NCBI RefSeq assembly: GCF_027922145.1
Contig: NZ_BSFC01000044.1
Span: 186,001-250,000, forward strand
DNA length: 64,000 nucleotides
Origin: Novosphingobium resinovorum
Lineage (GTDB): Bacteria; Pseudomonadota; Alphaproteobacteria; Sphingomonadales; Sphingomonadaceae
Reading direction: 5' to 3'
The notes under the pieces were generated by a model, which saw nothing but the letters and a program-made list of their open reading frames with translations, did not search any database and was not told the DNA's origin. Below, in pieces: positions 47,868 to 55,380 of this stretch; position 1 is the first letter of the stretch; each line of letters begins with the position of its first letter. A program made the translations under genes and the position numbers.

Positions 47868-48302
47868 ATGCTGCAACCGAAAAAGACCAAGTTCCGCAAG
47901 GCCTTCAAGGGCCGGATCAAGGGCGACGCCAAGGGTGGCACCGACCTGAACTTCGGTTCCTACGGCCTCAAGGCCATGGAGCCCGAGCGGATCACCGCCC
48001 GCCAGATCGAAGCGGCCCGCCGCGCGATCACGCGTCACCTCAAGCGCCAGGGTCGTCTCTGGATCCGCGTCTTCCCGGACGTGCCGGTTTCGAAGAAGCC
48101 TGCCGAAGTCCGTCAGGGTAAGGGCAAGGGTTCGGTCGAATACTGGGCGGCCCGCGTCAAGCCCGGCCGTATCCTGTTCGAAGTGGACGGTGTTGCCGGC
48201 CAGCTCGCCGCCGAGGCTTTCAGCCGCGCCGCGATGAAGCTGCCGATCAAGACCAAGGTCGTCGCCCGCCTCGGTGACACCTCGCACCTGGGAGGCGAAT
48301 AA
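47868..48302 (+). CDS. rplP: 50S ribosomal protein L16
   Basis: 144 residues. MLQPKKTKFRKAFKGRIKGD and RQGKGKGSVEYWAARVKPGR are typical. The final A of its stop codon is the first base of the rpmC start (TAATG). Confidence 0.97.
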   Translation: MLQPKKTKFRKAFKGRIKGDAKGGTDLNFGSYGLKAMEPERITARQIEAARRAITRHLKRQGRLWIRVFPDVPVSKKPAEVRQGKGKGSVEYWAARVKPGRILFEVDGVAGQLAAEAFSRAAMKLPIKTKVVARLGDTSHLGGE

Positions 48303-48505
48303 TGGCCAAGACCGAAGATCTTCGCGCCAAGACCGACGACCAGCTGACCGCTGACCTCGTCGATCTCAAGCGCGAGCAGTTCAACCTGCGTTTCCAGGCT
48401 GCTACGAGCCAGCTCGAAGCCCCGGCACGCATCAAGGAAGTCCGTCGCGACATCGCCCGCATCAAGACGCTCCAGGCTGAGCGTTCCGCCGCGGCGAAGG
48501 CGTAA
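48302..48505 (+). CDS. rpmC: 50S ribosomal protein L29
   Basis: 67 residues, two helices, typical LKREQFNLRFQAATSQLEAP and RRDIARIKTLQAER. Overlaps the rplP stop codon by one base. Confidence 0.96.
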   Translation: MAKTEDLRAKTDDQLTADLVDLKREQFNLRFQAATSQLEAPARIKEVRRDIARIKTLQAERSAAAKA

Positions 48506-48516
48506 GGAGAAACACG

Positions 48517-48786
48517 ATGCCCAAGCGTATTCTTAGCGGGACTATCGTCTCCGACAAGACGGACAAGACCGTGACCGTGCTCGTCGAGCGCAAGGTGAAG
48601 CACCCCCTCTACGGGAAGATCATCCGCCGCTCGAAGAAGTACCACGCCCACGACGAGGACAACGCCTTCAAGACCGGCGAGAAAGTCCGGATCGAGGAGA
48701 CGGCGCCTTACTCGAAGACCAAGACCTGGAAGGTTCTTGACCGTCTTCAGGCGAGCAAGGGTACGGCACTCGAAGCCGAGGTTTGA
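48517..48786 (+). CDS. rpsQ: 30S ribosomal protein S17
   Basis: 89 residues; MPKRILSGTIVSDKTDKTVT and KVKHPLYGKIIRRSKKYHAH are typical of the OB-fold S17. Last gene of the S10 block; a structured 195-bp spacer follows before rplN. Confidence 0.97.
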   Translation: MPKRILSGTIVSDKTDKTVTVLVERKVKHPLYGKIIRRSKKYHAHDEDNAFKTGEKVRIEETAPYSKTKTWKVLDRLQASKGTALEAEV

Positions 48787-48801
48787 TCCTCCGCTGAGAT
48801 C

Positions 48802-48934
48802 GAAGCCGGGGCTGCAAAGTCCCGGCTTTGGCCTTACCTGACACAAGTGTTGACCTTCGCGGGTGAATGCGGCAAAGGGCCGCCTTCGCCCGCGCAGGGC
48901 GACTCGGGCCTCTTCGGGGGCCTGTCTTTTTAGG
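48802..48934 (+). promoter_or_regulatory. spc leader: promoter candidate and attenuator-like terminator before rplN
   Basis: In order: hairpin AGCCGGG / CCCGGCT (48804-48827) just after rpsQ; a -35-like TTGACC at 48850 with a poor -10 (CAAAGG) 17 nt on; then GGGCCTC-TTCG-GGGGCCT (48906-48923) followed by GTCTTTTTA, a good intrinsic terminator; then TGCCGGA / TTCCGGCA (48939-48957). The terminator stands 50 bp before the rplN start, so it could attenuate spc transcription. Confidence 0.5.
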
Positions 48935-48981
48935 AACTGCCGGACTGGTTCCGGCAAGCCAGATGAGAAGGACTCGGATCG

Positions 48982-49350
48982 ATGATCCAGATGCAATCCA
49001 ATCTCGACGTGGCGGACAACAGCGGCGCGAAGCGCGTCCAGTGCATCAAGGTACTGGGTGGCTCCAAGCGTCGTTTCGCCGGCGTCGGCGACATCATCGT
49101 GGTGTCGATCAAGGAGGCGCAGCCCCGCGCTCGCGTCAAGAAGGGCGACGTTCACCGTGCTGTGATCGTGCGCACCCGCAAGGACGTGCGCCGCACGGAC
49201 GGCAGCGTGATCCGCTTCGACAGCAATGCTGCCGTGCTGATCAACAAGAACGAGGAGCCGATCGGCACCCGTATCTTCGGCCCCGTGGTGCGCGAACTGC
49301 GCGGCCGTGGCTTCATGAAGATCATCTCGCTCGCGCCGGAGGTGCTGTAA
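48982..49350 (+). CDS. rplN: 50S ribosomal protein L14
   Basis: 122 residues, standard. MIQMQSNLDVADNSGAKRVQ and FDSNAAVLINKNEEPIGTRI are typical. First gene of the spc block. Its stop overlaps the rplX start (TAATG). Confidence 0.98.
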   Translation: MIQMQSNLDVADNSGAKRVQCIKVLGGSKRRFAGVGDIIVVSIKEAQPRARVKKGDVHRAVIVRTRKDVRRTDGSVIRFDSNAAVLINKNEEPIGTRIFGPVVRELRGRGFMKIISLAPEVL

Positions 49351-49667
49351 TGGCCGCCGCTAAGATCAAGAAGGGTGACTCCGTCGTCGTCCTGTCCGGC
49401 AAGGACAAGGGCCGCACCGGCACCGTGCTTCAGGTTATCCCGAAGGACGGCAAGGTCGTGGTTGAAGGCGTGAACGTCGCTACCAAGCACCGCAAGCCGA
49501 CCCAGCAGAACCCGCAGGGTGGCATCGACCGCGTTCCCGCTCCGATGGCGATCAGCAAGATCGCCGTTGCGGACAAGGACGGCAAGCCGACCCGCGTTCG
49601 CTTCGAAATCAAGGACGGCGTCAAGGTCCGCGTGGCCGTGAAGTCCGGGGAGACGATCGATGGCTGA
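49350..49667 (+). CDS. rplX: 50S ribosomal protein L24
   Basis: 105 residues, with the KOW motif in KKGDSVVVLSGKDKGRTGTV. The ATG at 49350 overlaps the rplN stop; a longer open frame upstream is only a shadow of rplN. Overlaps rplE by 8 bp. Confidence 0.97.
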   Translation: MAAAKIKKGDSVVVLSGKDKGRTGTVLQVIPKDGKVVVEGVNVATKHRKPTQQNPQGGIDRVPAPMAISKIAVADKDGKPTRVRFEIKDGVKVRVAVKSGETIDG

Positions 49668-50241
49668 GCAGTACACTCCGCGTCTGCGCACGAAGTTCGA
49701 CGCTGAAATCGCGAAGGCGATGACCGAGAAGTTCGGTTACAAGAACGTGATGGAAATCCCGAAGATCGAGAAGATCACGCTCAACATGGGCGTCGGTGAA
49801 GCCAGCCAGGACAAGAAGAAGGTCCAGACTGCCGCTGCCGAGATGGAACTCATCGCCGGTCAGAAGCCCGTCATCACCAAGGCCCGCAAGTCGATCGCAC
49901 AGTTCAAGCTGCGCGAAGGCATGCCGATCGGCTGCAAGGTGACGCTCCGCCGCGAGCGCATGTACGAGTTCCTGGATCGTCTCGTCACGATCGCGATGCC
50001 CCGCATCCGCGACTTCCGTGGCCTGAACCCCAAGTCGTTCGACGGCCGTGGCAACTACGCCATGGGCCTGAAGGAGCAGATCATCTTCCCGGAGATCAGC
50101 TACGACAAGATCGACAAGGTTCGTGGCATGGACATCATCGTGACCACCACCGCGAAGACCGACGACGAAGCGCGCGAGCTGCTGCGTCTGTTCGGTTTCC
50201 CGTTCCCGGCTGAAGAGTCGGAACAGCAGGAGGCGGCGTGA
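49660..50241 (+). CDS. rplE: 50S ribosomal protein L5
   Basis: 193 residues; 5S rRNA-binding protein. PKIEKITLNMGVGEASQDKK and IPRIRDFRGL-like MPRIRDFRGLNPKSFDGRGN segments are present. The C-terminal tail (PAEESEQQEAA) is slightly longer than in E. coli. Confidence 0.97.
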   Translation: MAEQYTPRLRTKFDAEIAKAMTEKFGYKNVMEIPKIEKITLNMGVGEASQDKKKVQTAAAEMELIAGQKPVITKARKSIAQFKLREGMPIGCKVTLRRERMYEFLDRLVTIAMPRIRDFRGLNPKSFDGRGNYAMGLKEQIIFPEISYDKIDKVRGMDIIVTTTAKTDDEARELLRLFGFPFPAEESEQQEAA

Positions 50242-50267
50242 GCCGCTGAGGAAGAGAGCTTAAGTCC

Positions 50268-50573
50268 ATGGCGAAACTGAGTTCCGTGAACAAGAATGAG
50301 CGTCGCAAGAAGCTCGTCAAGAAGTATGCAGGCAAGTACGAACGCCTCAAGGCGGTCGCTGACGATCAGTCGCTCGATGAAACCGAGCGTCTCATTGCTC
50401 GCCTGAAGCTGGCCGAGATCCCGCGCAACGCAAACCCCACCCGGGTTCGCAACCGTTGCGCCACGACCGGCCGTCCGCGCGGTTATTACCGCAAGTTCGG
50501 CCTGTGCCGCGTCGAGCTGCGTGATCTTGCCAACAAGGGCATGATCCCCGGCGTGACCAAGTCGAGCTGGTAA
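50268..50573 (+). CDS. rpsN: 30S ribosomal protein S14 (long, zinc-free form)
   Basis: 101 residues: the long S14 type without the four-Cys zinc site of the short form (only two Cys, in RNRCATTGRPRGYYRKFGLC). Typical for Gram-negative alphaproteobacteria. Confidence 0.97.
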   Translation: MAKLSSVNKNERRKKLVKKYAGKYERLKAVADDQSLDETERLIARLKLAEIPRNANPTRVRNRCATTGRPRGYYRKFGLCRVELRDLANKGMIPGVTKSSW

Positions 50574-50585
50574 GGGTTAGAAGCA

Positions 50586-50981
50586 ATGGCATTGACCGAT
50601 CCCCTGGGTGATATGCTCACCCGCATCCGCAACGGCCAGCAGGCGAAGAAGGACTCCGTCCTGTCGCCGGCCTCGAAGCTGCGTGCGCGCGTCCTGGAAG
50701 TTCTCCAGCGTGAAGGCTACATCCGTGGCTTCTCCGACGACGCCACCGGCGCCCACCCGCAGCTGCGCATCGAGCTGAAGTACTTTGAAGGCGAAGCCGC
50801 CATCAAGCACATCGCTCGTGTCTCCAAGCCCGGCCGCCGCGTCTACTCGGGTTCCAAGGAACTCCCGGTTGTGCGCAACGGTCTCGGCATCACCATCGTC
50901 TCGACGCCGCGTGGCGTGCTCTCGGATGCCGAAGCACGTGCACAGAACGTCGGCGGCGAAGTGCTGGCGGAGGTGTTCTAA
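50586..50981 (+). CDS. rpsH: 30S ribosomal protein S8
   Basis: 131 residues; MALTDPLGDMLTRIRNGQQA and the C-terminal GLGITIVSTPRGVLSDAEAR are typical. In E. coli S8 is the spc operon repressor. The stop shares its last base with the rplF start (TAATG). Confidence 0.98.
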   Translation: MALTDPLGDMLTRIRNGQQAKKDSVLSPASKLRARVLEVLQREGYIRGFSDDATGAHPQLRIELKYFEGEAAIKHIARVSKPGRRVYSGSKELPVVRNGLGITIVSTPRGVLSDAEARAQNVGGEVLAEVF

Positions 50982-51514
50982 TGAGCCGCATCGGTAAGAA
51001 GCCGGTGGCCGTTCCCAACGGCGTCACCGCCAACATCGACAACGGTGTTCTCTCGGTAAAGGGCCCCAAGGGCACCCTGACCCTGGGTCTGTCGGACCTC
51101 GTCACCTACTCGGTGGACGACGGTGCGATCGCCGTGCAGCCCATCGGCCAGTCGAAGCAGTCGCGCAGCCACTGGGGCCTTCAGCGCACCCTCGTGTCGA
51201 ACCTGATCGAAGGCGTCACCAACGGCTTCACCAAGATCCTCGACATCAAGGGCGTCGGCTACCGTGCCGCTTCGCAGGGCAAGACCCTGAAGCTGCAGCT
51301 CGGCTACTCGCACGACGTCGACATCGCCGTGCCGGAAGGCATCGAGGTCAAGACCCCGGATAACACCACGGTCGAAATCTCGGGCATCGACAAGCAGAAG
51401 GTCGGCCAGCTTGCGGCCGAAATTCGCCGCTGGCGCAAGCCTGAGCCCTACAAGGGCAAGGGTATCGCCTACCGCGGTGAGTACATCTTCCGCAAGGAAG
51501 GGAAGAAGAAGTAA
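50981..51514 (+). CDS. rplF: 50S ribosomal protein L6
   Basis: 177 residues, standard. MSRIGKKPVAVPNGVTANID and the C-terminal RRWRKPEPYKGKGIAYRGEY signature are intact. Overlaps rpsH and rplR by one base each. Confidence 0.98.
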   Translation: MSRIGKKPVAVPNGVTANIDNGVLSVKGPKGTLTLGLSDLVTYSVDDGAIAVQPIGQSKQSRSHWGLQRTLVSNLIEGVTNGFTKILDIKGVGYRAASQGKTLKLQLGYSHDVDIAVPEGIEVKTPDNTTVEISGIDKQKVGQLAAEIRRWRKPEPYKGKGIAYRGEYIFRKEGKKK

Positions 51515-51852
51515 TGGCAAAGCTGTCTCTCTTCGATCGCCGCGCGCGCCGCGTTCGCACCGCGCTCAAGGCCCGTTCGGGTGGTCGTCCCCGTCTGTCG
51601 GTGCACCGCACCGGCCGTCACATCTATGCGCAGATCATCGACGATGCGCAGGGCCACACCGTCGCTGCAGCCAACACGCTGGGCGCCAAGGGCACCGACC
51701 TCGACGCCGCGACCCGCGTGGGCAAGGAACTCGCCGAGGCCGCCAAGAAGGCGGGTGTTACCTCGGTCGTGTTCGACCGCGGTGGCTTCCTGTATCACGG
51801 CCGCGTCAAGGCGCTTGCCGAAGCCGCCCGTGAAGGCGGGCTGGAGTTCTGA
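51514..51852 (+). CDS. rplR: 50S ribosomal protein L18
   Basis: 112 residues; 5S rRNA-binding. Core RLSVHRTGRHIYAQIIDDAQ and VVFDRGGFLYHGRVKALAEA are typical. Two bases separate it from rpsE. Confidence 0.97.
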   Translation: MAKLSLFDRRARRVRTALKARSGGRPRLSVHRTGRHIYAQIIDDAQGHTVAAANTLGAKGTDLDAATRVGKELAEAAKKAGVTSVVFDRGGFLYHGRVKALAEAAREGGLEF

Positions 51853-51854
51853 TC

Positions 51855-52589
51855 ATGGCTGACGAAAACAACAACACGCAGCCGGTTTCGGCTGAAGCAC
51901 CCCAGGGCGGCGCGCCGTTCGAGGGTAACCGCGAAGGCGGCCGTGGTCGTGGCGGCCGTGGCCGTGGCGGCAACGATCGCGGTGGTGAGCGCGGTGGCCG
52001 TGGCGGCCGTCGTGACGACCGTCGCGGCAACCGCAACGCCGACGAGGAGCAGGGTGAAGAGCTGATCGAAAAGCTCGTTCACATCAACCGCGTCTCCAAG
52101 ACCGTCAAGGGCGGTAAGCGCTTCGGCTTCGCCGCGCTCGTCGTCGTCGGTGACGGCAAGGGCCGCGTGGGCTTCGGTCACTCGAAGGCCCGCGAAGTTC
52201 CCGAGGCGATCACCAAGGCGACTGCCTCGGCCAAGAAGAAGATGATCCGCGTCGCGCTGAAGGAGGGTCGTACCCTCCATCACGACGGCAAGGGCCACTT
52301 CGGCGCCGGCAAGGTGAACGTGCGTACGGCTCCGGCCGGTACGGGCATCATCGCCGGTGGTCCGATGCGCGCCGTGTTCGAGAGCCTGGGCGTCGCTGAC
52401 GTCGTCACCAAGTCGGTGGGCACCTCGAACCCGTACAACATGATCCGCGCCACCTTCGACGCGCTGACCACGCAGACTTCGCCGAAGTCGGTGGCCCAGC
52501 GTCGTGGCAAGAAGATCGCCGACCTGCTTGGTCGCGGTGGTGCTACCGAGGTAGAGGCCGAGGCCGCTGCCGAAGCCATCGTGGAGTAA
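51855..52589 (+). CDS. rpsE: 30S ribosomal protein S5 with Arg/Gly-rich N-terminal extension
   Basis: 244 residues against about 167 in E. coli. The S5 core (LVHINRVSKTVKGGKRFGFA, GKGRVGFGHSKAREVPEAIT, GTGIIAGGPMRAVFESLGVA) begins near residue 72. The first 70 residues are an extension of RG/RGG repeats (GGRGRGGRGRGGNDRGGERG) flanked by acidic stretches. S5 helps mRNA unwinding and decoding fidelity; the extension could bind RNA. The ATG is fixed by tight spacing to rplR. C-terminal EVEAEAAAEAIVE tail is also extra. Confidence 0.96.
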   Translation: MADENNNTQPVSAEAPQGGAPFEGNREGGRGRGGRGRGGNDRGGERGGRGGRRDDRRGNRNADEEQGEELIEKLVHINRVSKTVKGGKRFGFAALVVVGDGKGRVGFGHSKAREVPEAITKATASAKKKMIRVALKEGRTLHHDGKGHFGAGKVNVRTAPAGTGIIAGGPMRAVFESLGVADVVTKSVGTSNPYNMIRATFDALTTQTSPKSVAQRRGKKIADLLGRGGATEVEAEAAAEAIVE

Positions 52590-52594
52590 GCATC

Positions 52595-52771
52595 ATGGCG
52601 AAGATCAAGATCCAGCAGATCGGTTCGCCGATCCGTCGCCCCGAGAGCCAGAAGAAGATCCTCATCGGTCTCGGCCTCGGCAAGATGCACCGTATCGTGG
52701 AGCGCGAAGACACCGCCGAAGTGCGCGGTGCCATCGCCAAGCTGCCGCACATGGTGAAGATCGTCGACTGA
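52595..52771 (+). CDS. rpmD: 50S ribosomal protein L30
   Basis: 58 residues starting MAKIKIQQIGSPIRRPESQK and ending IAKLPHMVKIVD; the family motif GLGLGKMHRIVEREDTAEVR is present. Short, but unmistakable by sequence and by position after rpsE. Followed by an intrinsic terminator. Confidence 0.95.
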   Translation: MAKIKIQQIGSPIRRPESQKKILIGLGLGKMHRIVEREDTAEVRGAIAKLPHMVKIVD

Positions 52772-52804
52772 ACCTTCACAGGTTCACGCTGAACGAGACA
52801 GAAG

Positions 52805-52833
52805 GGCCTCGGTGGAAACACCGGGGCCTTTTT
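52805..52833 (+). terminator. Intrinsic terminator after rpmD
   Basis: GGCCTCGGTG-GAAA-CACCGGGGCC (one G-T pair) followed by TTTTT. Ends the first part of the spc operon, so rplO and secY must be transcribed separately. Confidence 0.93.
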
Positions 52834-52847
52834 GCGTGGGTGGCCGG

Positions 52848-52945
52848 CCCTTCGACAAGCTCAGGGTGACCCTTCGACAGGCTCAGGGAGAGCGGGGCTA
52901 AGTGCAAACCTCCCAATCCCGCTCAGGCTGAGCTTGTCGAAGCCC
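52848..52945. repeat. Palindromic repeat, family D copy 2
   Basis: CCCTTCGACAAGCTCAGGG twice in direct order (52848 and 52870), then the inverse CCGCTCAGGCTGAGCTTGTC. Related to the copy at 18441. Confidence 0.8.
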
Positions 52946-53060
52946 CAGGGGCATGGCGGGCCTTCCCGCAAGTAATGCTCTTCCAACCGCGCGCGGCTAT
53001 GCTATTCGCGCCAGCTTCATCGGCGCCTCGGGCGCCACGGATTCCAATCGGGGACAGGTC

Positions 53061-54260
53061 TTGATCGGCAAGCGGCTTCTGACGGCCACCATCCTGTGCA
53101 TGGGCGCGCTGACGACGGCCGCGTGCTCGGACGACGCGCCCAAGGGCAATCTCGGCGTCGAGGGCGCCTCGGTAACCCAATGCGGCGACCTGCGTGCGGA
53201 TACCGCGTTCCTGGACAAGCTGCGCAAGGGTGACCGCTCGCTGCGCCGCAAGCTGAAGGACGGCAGCGCCAACGCCGTGGCGGAGGCACACAAGGCGCTC
53301 GACATGGGCGACTTTCGCCTGATTGCCGCGACGACGCCGACCGGCATCTCCACCGAGGCTTACGGCGTACAGTGCCGCATGCTTGGCGGCCTTTCGCCAT
53401 GGACCGTGCGCGCGGTGGCCTTCGTGCCCGAGGGCAAGGTCGAGGGCGGGCAACAGAAGCCCGACGATACCGTCACCGGCTTCGGTCGCCGCTACAACGC
53501 CGCGATGCTGGCCGATCCGCGCTATCCTTATGCCGACGTGTGCCGGGCAGTGGACAAGGCGGGGCCGCAGCCTGCGCTTCCCGACAATTCCGATGCGGGC
53601 GTCGAGCAGCCTTATGGTTTCGCCGAACTGGGCGTCGCGCGCATGGAGCACGGGCTCGGCGCGGCGGCGCGGCGCGGCTCGATCCGGGATATCGGCATCC
53701 TGCTGGAGCGCGACCCCAAGGGCATCGACAAGCCCGATCTGTTCGGCTTGACGCCGCTCGCCTGGGCGGTCGCCTACCATCGCTGGCCTGCCGCGCAGGC
53801 GCTGCTGCGGGCCAAGGCAGACCCGATCGGCGGGACGTGCCAGACCACCATCGACCGCCAGTCGCCGCTGCAGATCGCGCGCGTGATGCGCTGGTACGGT
53901 GTCATCCGCGCGATGCGGCCGCTGGTGACCGAAGAGCAGTTCGCCAGTCTGCGCCAGAAGCCGCGCTGGGATGACGCCAGCCTCGTCGAGTTCAACCATG
54001 CGCTCACCGAACTCAAGGAGCGTTACGATACGCAGCTGAAAGCCAAGCCGTTCGGCCGCTACGACCTGAACTTCCAGGTGGACGAGCAGGGCAACACGAC
54101 AGAGTGCAAGATGGATCCGGCATCCGTCTCGCCCGCGTTCGACAAGGAACTGTGCGGGCTGGCGGTGGAGATCGTGCGCTGGGCGCCTGCGCGCGACGCC
54201 TTCGGTACGCGGGTTCCGGAGAGCGCGAAGCTGCTGGTGGGCTTCGGCGGCGGCAGCTGA
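53061..54260 (+). CDS. Predicted exported protein with ankyrin-like repeats and a TonB_C-like end
   Basis: 399 residues from the TTG at 53061, which gives a clean signal peptide (LIGKRLLTATILCMGALTTAACS) ending at a lipoprotein-like Cys; the longer open frame begins in a repeat. Middle part (about 180-260) carries ankyrin-type helices (IRDIGILLERDPKGIDKPDL, FGLTPLAWAVAYHRWPAAQA). The last 70 residues (RYDLNFQVDEQGNTTECKMD, WAPARDAFGTRVPESAKLLV) resemble the TonB C-terminal fold seen in TonB-like periplasmic proteins. It interrupts the spc operon between rpmD and rplO. Function unknown. Confidence 0.65.
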   Translation: MIGKRLLTATILCMGALTTAACSDDAPKGNLGVEGASVTQCGDLRADTAFLDKLRKGDRSLRRKLKDGSANAVAEAHKALDMGDFRLIAATTPTGISTEAYGVQCRMLGGLSPWTVRAVAFVPEGKVEGGQQKPDDTVTGFGRRYNAAMLADPRYPYADVCRAVDKAGPQPALPDNSDAGVEQPYGFAELGVARMEHGLGAAARRGSIRDIGILLERDPKGIDKPDLFGLTPLAWAVAYHRWPAAQALLRAKADPIGGTCQTTIDRQSPLQIARVMRWYGVIRAMRPLVTEEQFASLRQKPRWDDASLVEFNHALTELKERYDTQLKAKPFGRYDLNFQVDEQGNTTECKMDPASVSPAFDKELCGLAVEIVRWAPARDAFGTRVPESAKLLVGFGGGS

Positions 54261-54330
54261 GGCTGTCCTACATCCCGTGATCCATGCGATAGCGGATGGG
54301 TGAGGGCAGCATCGCTCTCGCTCGCTTTTT

Positions 54331-54416
54331 CGTCATCCCCGCGAAGGCGGGGACCCAGCTGATGTTTTCGCAAGAGGCAATGTCAGGAGATGGGTTCCCG
54401 CCTTCGCGGGAATGAC
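54331..54416. repeat. Palindromic repeat, family B copy 4
   Basis: CGTCATCCCCGCGAAGGCGG / CCGCCTTCGCGGGAATGAC; opposite orientation to the copies at 19124 and 23221. The gene-free stretch 54261-54658 otherwise holds only weak dyads; the promoter for rplO-secY should be here but I could not fix it. Confidence 0.85.
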
Positions 54417-54658
54417 TGGTAGATGATACAGATGTGGATGGCGCTCCGAAGCGGGCAAGGGTGCACGCGAAAGGTCACAGGGAATGGTCGCAAGTCATTC
54501 TCTGTAAAGGAGCAATCTCGGGGTTTCGCAGGCTCTTCTGTGTAAACCCGGAAGGCGGTTGATCTGCTTTTCCCGAATCCGGGGTGACAAGCCTGCCCTC
54601 ATCCGCTAGGGGCGCCGCTTCCTATCAGCGCGACTCAAAGCGAAAGCGAGTGCAGAAC

Positions 54659-55138
54659 ATGAAACTGAATGACATCCGTGACAACGCCGGCGCCCGTCAC
54701 CGCCGCATGCGCGTCGGCCGTGGTATCGGCTCGGGCAAGGGCAAGACCTCGGGTCGCGGCCAGAAGGGTGCCAAGGCACGCTCGGGCGTTTCGATCAACG
54801 GCTTCGAGGGTGGCCAGATGCCGCTCCACATGCGCCTGCCGAAGCGCGGCTTCTCGAACAAGAAGTTCGCCAAGGACTTCGCGGAAGTGAACCTGGGCCT
54901 CGTCCAGAAGTTCATCGACGCTGGCAAGCTGGACATCGCTGGCGTGGTCGATCACGCGGCGCTCAAGGCCGTCGGCCTGGCCCGTGGCGGCAAGGACGGC
55001 GTGCGCCTCCTCGCCAAGGGTGAACTGACCTCGAAGGTCACCTTCAACGTTGCCGGTGCTTCGGCCGGTGCCGTTGCCGCGGTCGAAAAGGCCGGCGGTT
55101 CGGTGATCGTGCCCGCCAAGGAAGAGGCTGCGGCCTGA
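54659..55138 (+). CDS. rplO: 50S ribosomal protein L15
   Basis: 159 residues. MKLNDIRDNAGARHRRMRVG and GKGKTSGRGQKGAKARSGVS are typical. Separated from rpmD by a terminator and an unrelated gene, so it probably starts a new transcription unit with secY. The ATG at 54659 is chosen because conservation begins there. Confidence 0.97.
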   Translation: MKLNDIRDNAGARHRRMRVGRGIGSGKGKTSGRGQKGAKARSGVSINGFEGGQMPLHMRLPKRGFSNKKFAKDFAEVNLGLVQKFIDAGKLDIAGVVDHAALKAVGLARGGKDGVRLLAKGELTSKVTFNVAGASAGAVAAVEKAGGSVIVPAKEEAAA

Positions 55139-55168
55139 TTTCCGGCGCGACACGCTAAGGCATAAGGA

Positions 55169-55201
55169 GAGGGCGGGCGCCGGGCGCTTCGCCCTCTCTT
55201 G
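55169..55201 (+). terminator. Hairpin between rplO and secY
   Basis: GAGAGGGCG / CGCCCTCTC around a GC-rich loop, followed by TTGCTG. The stem is strong but the T-tract poor, so it may be a pause or processing site rather than a full terminator. The 242-bp gap to secY is long for this gene pair. Confidence 0.5.
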
Positions 55202-55380
55202 CTGTAAGGTGTCGACAAATGTGATGCGCGAGCGGCACACTGGAGCCGATTCGTGCGGGACGGGTCTTCCCGACCTCGTTCCAATGTCTATATGGCCAGT
55301 TTCCTTCCCGGGTTCGACAAGGCAGGCATGAGCCGCTAAGGGCGAGTCCGATTAGATTCTTCGAGGCTTTTTAGAACGTC

